Source of the DNA: Sphingobacterium sp. HMA12
Lineage (GTDB): Bacteria; Bacteroidota; Bacteroidia; Sphingobacteriales; Sphingobacteriaceae
DNA: 64,000 bases
Assembly: GCF_002933815.1 (NCBI RefSeq)
Contig: NZ_BEYR01000006.1
Location: forward strand, 186,001 to 250,000
Reading direction: 5' to 3'
Part shown: piece after piece, positions 61,066 to 64,000 of the stretch
Position numbering within the stretch: position 1 is the stretch's first letter
Layout of the letters: every line of letters starts with the position of its first letter
The notes under the pieces: generated by a model
Told to the model about the DNA's origin: nothing
The model's input: the letters and a program-made list of their open reading frames with translations, nothing else
Database searches by the model: none
Made by a program: the position numbers and the translations under genes

Positions 61066-61395
61066 ATGATCAATTGGATAGAATTAAATACGGAAGAACA
61101 GTTACAGGAACTTTATCAGTCGGATAAGGTCTCCGCTATATTTAAGCACAGTACGACCTGTGGTATCAGCAACATGGCAAAGCGCAGCTTAGAACGTATG
61201 TCAAATACATCTGATCAGGATTATTCCATCTACCTGTTAGACTTATTACGCTACCGCGCACTTTCCAATGAAATTGCACAACGGTGGAATATTCAACATC
61301 AATCCCCCCAGATCCTTATCGTCGAAGGAAAAAACAGTCTTTACGATGCATCACATGGGGATATCCAATTTGATGAAATCGAAAAATACCTTTAG
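61066..61395 (+). CDS. ytxJ: bacillithiol-system thioredoxin-like protein YtxJ
   Basis: The 109-residue protein has a thioredoxin fold with FKHSTTCGISNMAK, where a single Cys replaces the CxxC. This is the YtxJ (bacilliredoxin) signature that reduces bacillithiol mixed disulfides. It implies this organism makes bacillithiol, although bshA, bshB and bshC are not in the window. Its stop touches the stop of the convergent cyanophycinase gene with no spacer. Confidence 0.9.
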   Translation: MINWIELNTEEQLQELYQSDKVSAIFKHSTTCGISNMAKRSLERMSNTSDQDYSIYLLDLLRYRALSNEIAQRWNIQHQSPQILIVEGKNSLYDASHGDIQFDEIEKYL

Positions 61396-62238
61396 TTATT
61401 TTAGCTTAAACATTTTACCTTCATCATAGGCACTGAGCGTAAGATTGTCCCAAGTGATCATTCCATTGGATTTTTTCTTTAATCCACGTGGATTTTTGGC
61501 AACGATTACTTGGGATTCTCCAACCACTTTTACGTTATTCTGCCGCACGATAATTGCCGTTCCCTCATCGATCCCGATACAGGTCTTGTCGGGAAACTCT
61601 GCCAGGGCGGTAAAAAGTCTATTATATCGGCTTCTCTTCACAAAATGCTGATCTATAATGGCAGATTTTATCAGTCCCAAACCTTTGGCCGTCTCTAAAT
61701 TTTTATGTTCCAGTCTATTGAATGTCGGCCGATAGGTTGAATCTTTTAATTGATTACCTGTAATCATCGTCTCGCTCATTATTGCCGCTCCAGCGCTTGT
61801 ACCCGCTATACATGCACCTTGCTGATAAGCCATATGAATCGCATCGAACAATGCCGTATGCTCGACTATCGACATAAAACGGTTTTGATCCCCCCCTGTG
61901 ATATAGATCAATTTAGCGTGACGCACGGAGTCAACCAAATGCTTATTTTCGGCGTCTGATTTTGAAAAATTGATACTGGTAACCTTATTTTTTGTTACCT
62001 CACTCAGTTGCTTTACCATATCCTCAACGGACTCTTTGGGCAAAGTTGAAGCCATTGGCAAGATCATAATATAGTCCGTTGACGAAAGCTGGGCCGCCTG
62101 TACCAAAGCTTCCATCAGATGCTCATCCTTATGTCCGCCACCGATAACAAACAGTGTCCCTTTAGGAGAAATCTTTGATTTTTGGCTGGCGAAAGAACAC
62201 AGCACCACGACCACTATAATACACAACAACTTTTTCAT
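61396..62238 (-). CDS. cyanophycinase, exported
   Basis: The 280-residue S51 serine peptidase should cut cyanophycin, the multi-L-arginyl-poly-L-aspartate polymer, into beta-Asp-Arg dipeptides. It has FVIGGGHKDE, TGGDQNRF with the conserved Gln, the nucleophile Ser148 in GTSAGAAIM, IDQHFVKRSRYNR (His and Arg), and GIDEGTA (Glu). A signal peptide (KKLLCIIVVVVLCSFA) precedes the enzyme, so it acts outside the cytoplasm. Intracellular cyanophycinases lack such a leader. It lies 28 bp after the isoaspartyl peptidase gene. Confidence 0.93.
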   Translation of the reverse strand: MKKLLCIIVVVVLCSFASQKSKISPKGTLFVIGGGHKDEHLMEALVQAAQLSSTDYIMILPMASTLPKESVEDMVKQLSEVTKNKVTSINFSKSDAENKHLVDSVRHAKLIYITGGDQNRFMSIVEHTALFDAIHMAYQQGACIAGTSAGAAIMSETMITGNQLKDSTYRPTFNRLEHKNLETAKGLGLIKSAIIDQHFVKRSRYNRLFTALAEFPDKTCIGIDEGTAIIVRQNNVKVVGESQVIVAKNPRGLKKKSNGMITWDNLTLSAYDEGKMFKLK

Positions 62239-62266
62239 GACAGCTTTCCCTTTATAATACGTTTGA

Positions 62267-63322
62267 TTATTTATAAATTTCTACTTTTATCTTACCATCC
62301 TTGGTTACCGTCCCTCTATACATCCCCTCGGTATTAAAAGGCATAGCGACATGCCCCTCTTTATCCATAACGATCATTCCACCATCACCCCCCATCTTGC
62401 CGATCTGATCAATCACCGCTTGACCAGCTTGCCATACATTGTCTCCTTTGTATTCCATTAAAGCGGAAACAGAATATGCAGCTACATTACGGATATAGAA
62501 TTCACCCCATCCCGTGCAGGAAACAGCACAAGTCATATTATTTGCATAGGTTCCGGCGCCAATAATCGGCGAATCGCCAACACGACCGAATTTTTTATTT
62601 GTCATTCCACCTGTTGAAGTTCCAGCAGCTAAATTCCCCTGATTATCCAGTGCGACACAGCCCACCGTCCCAAATTTATAATCCTTATTAATGATGCCCA
62701 AACGCAAACTCTGCTTTTGATCATGATCGAGCTGCATTTTAGTACTGTCTTCTTTTTTAATTTTTTGCAATGCATCCCAACGCATTTTAGTCCAGAAGTA
62801 GGATGGATCCACTAGCTGCAAACCTGCTTCTTTGGCAAACTCTTCTGCTCCTTTGCCTACCATCATGACATGTTCCGATTTTTCCATCACCGCACGCGCT
62901 GCAGAAATTGGATTTCTGATAGTTGTAACGCCAGCAACTGCACCGGCAGCTAATGTCTTCCCATCCATAATAGACGCGTCCAGTTCATTTTTGCCCGCAT
63001 TCGTAAACACCGCCCCCTTTCCGGCATTGAACAAGGGCGAATCTTCCATCACGTGAATCGCCTGTTCTACGGCATCCAAGCTGGAATTCCCTTGCTTCAA
63101 TTGGTCATAACCGACTTTTAAAGCTTGCTCCAAAACGGTTTTATAAGCCTGTTCCATCGAGTCAGTCATATTTTTTTTCAAAATTGTCCCCGCTCCGCCA
63201 TGAATTGCCAGAACAAATTGTTCCTTCACCATTTCTTGTGTTTCCTTTCCATCATTATGATTACAGGAAAGCGTCACCGCAGCAGTCCCCATAATCACTG
63301 CTATCATTGCATGTATCTTCAT
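62267..63322 (-). CDS. isoaspartyl peptidase / asparaginase, lipoprotein
   Basis: The 351-residue Ntn hydrolase splits isoaspartyl dipeptides, including beta-Asp-Arg. The nucleophile Thr219 lies in KFGTVGCVALD, and GGAGTI, TSTGGMTNKKFGRVGDSPIIGAGTYA complete the active site. Its N-terminus is a lipoprotein signal with the lipobox LSC at Cys20, followed by a short linker. It thus sits in the membrane facing the periplasm or surface. It is encoded between a SusD gene and the cyanophycinase gene on the same strand. Confidence 0.93.
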   Translation of the reverse strand: MKIHAMIAVIMGTAAVTLSCNHNDGKETQEMVKEQFVLAIHGGAGTILKKNMTDSMEQAYKTVLEQALKVGYDQLKQGNSSLDAVEQAIHVMEDSPLFNAGKGAVFTNAGKNELDASIMDGKTLAAGAVAGVTTIRNPISAARAVMEKSEHVMMVGKGAEEFAKEAGLQLVDPSYFWTKMRWDALQKIKKEDSTKMQLDHDQKQSLRLGIINKDYKFGTVGCVALDNQGNLAAGTSTGGMTNKKFGRVGDSPIIGAGTYANNMTCAVSCTGWGEFYIRNVAAYSVSALMEYKGDNVWQAGQAVIDQIGKMGGDGGMIVMDKEGHVAMPFNTEGMYRGTVTKDGKIKVEIYK

Positions 63323-63323
63323 T

Positions 63324-63998
63324 TTATTCTTTTATATAACCTGGATTTTGAACCATATTTTTATTGACAAATATTTCATCTGCAGGAATTGGAAAACTGT
63401 ATTGCGCTTTTGAAGGTTCCAGCAATAATGCTCCTGCCGTATTTACAGCATCTTGAGCTCCTCGACGAACGGGCATTTTCCTTCTTTTTAAATCAAAAAA
63501 ACGATGTCCCTCAAATGCTAATTCCTTGTAACGCTCAGCCAAAACAGCGTCAATTAGTTCGTCTTTGGAGGATATGAGCTGATTTTGATAATCTTGAATA
63601 CGCGCCCTCCTTAAGGTGTTCAAATCATTATTTGCTTCATTGAGTTTATTGGTCTCCGCATTGGCCTCCGCCCGGATCAGGTACATCTCGCCTGTTCTAA
63701 ATAATTTTACGTCTACGAGGCCAGTTGTTGCATCAGCTTCTTTACGGCCCAAATATTTTCCAATCAGGTACTGTTGTTTCCCTGCCCCACGATTGGGGTC
63801 ATCGAGAATATAGCTTCTAAAACGTATATCTTTATTCTTGTCAAATAAAGCAATCAACTTATTTGAAGGTGTGTAAAGTGCTATTTCGCCGTCCTGTCTA
63901 AAGAACATCGCCCCGATAGGTCCTTCAGCTGGAGAATCCTCGTCCTTTGGAAGATCCGCAGCAGTCCTATGCAACGAAAAAACAACCTCATTGGAACT
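63324..63998 (-). CDS. SusD/RagB-family nutrient-binding lipoprotein, C-terminal part (cut by window edge)
   Basis: The frame is open to the right edge, so this is the 3' part. It shows the SusD C-terminal domain: NEVVFSLHRT near the edge, DVKLFRTGEMYLIRAEANA, ELAFEGHRFFDLKRR, and the final PIPADEIFVNKNMVQNPGY. SusD proteins bind polymers at the cell surface and pair with a SusC TonB-dependent channel, expected just beyond the edge. It stops 1 bp before the isoaspartyl peptidase start, so they are one transcript. Confidence 0.95.
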   Translation of the reverse strand, partial: SSNEVVFSLHRTAADLPKDEDSPAEGPIGAMFFRQDGEIALYTPSNKLIALFDKNKDIRFRSYILDDPNRGAGKQQYLIGKYLGRKEADATTGLVDVKLFRTGEMYLIRAEANAETNKLNEANNDLNTLRRARIQDYQNQLISSKDELIDAVLAERYKELAFEGHRFFDLKRRKMPVRRGAQDAVNTAGALLLEPSKAQYSFPIPADEIFVNKNMVQNPGYIKE

Positions 63999-64000
63999 CT

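Overview
The window comes from a Bacteroidota chromosome, most likely Sphingobacteriaceae and probably Sphingobacterium. Support for this: a PorX-type response regulator with a PglZ domain (type IX secretion control), a SusD C-terminus, an LpxC-FabZ fusion, AT-rich intergenic DNA with weak Shine-Dalgarno sites, and several TAnnTTTG -7 boxes of the Bacteroidetes primary sigma factor. I see no phage, insertion sequence, CRISPR array, tRNA or rRNA.

Layout. 0-3 kb: the end of a gamma-glutamyltransferase, convergent with groES-groEL. 3-8 kb: a minus-strand run miaB, sigma-54-type activator, lptE, TPR protein, secG. 8-16 kb: housekeeping genes (OmpA-type lipoprotein, rlmD, tetR, pheS, ssb, mutY). 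15.7-25.1 kb: a urease island, read on the minus strand as response regulator, histidine kinase, porin, ureA, ureB, ureC, ureE, ureF, ureG, ureD and a second ureE-like gene. 25.4-30.6 kb, plus strand: a WG-repeat protein, a PH-like membrane protein, then a sulfur operon (two YeeE/YedE half-transporters, a TauE exporter, a persulfide dioxygenase-rhodanese). 31-41 kb: M1 peptidase, Tat-exported GH43-like protein, hemW, a long-form GAPDH, waaA, a UXS-like decarboxylase and galE. 41-45 kb: a lineage-type hypothetical, a TPR-HTH regulator, and 5-FTHF cyclo-ligase. 45-51 kb: efp, an ABC ATPase, and the lipid A genes lpxA, lpxC-fabZ and lpxD, then an HD hydrolase. 51-61 kb: porX, tsaE, an ABC ATPase, an esterase, alanine dehydrogenase, a CapD-like dehydratase, a TPR protein, ribH and ytxJ. 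61-64 kb, minus strand: SusD end, isoaspartyl peptidase, cyanophycinase.

The most notable point is that the urease catalytic subunit carries an N-terminal extension of about 47 residues that looks like a twin-arginine signal. No in-frame ATG exists that would avoid it. A porin gene lies just upstream of ureA, and two UreE paralogues share a CxC motif that I do not recall in well-studied UreE proteins. Together these suggest a urease matured in the cytoplasm and then exported to the periplasm or its membrane. The second is the right-hand edge, where a SusD protein sits with an exported cyanophycinase and a lipoprotein isoaspartyl dipeptidase. This reads as a locus for using extracellular cyanophycin. 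Smaller points are an EF-P with asparagine at the usual modified-lysine position, a possible two-hairpin RNA ahead of hemW, and several -7 boxes only 4-8 nt from start codons.
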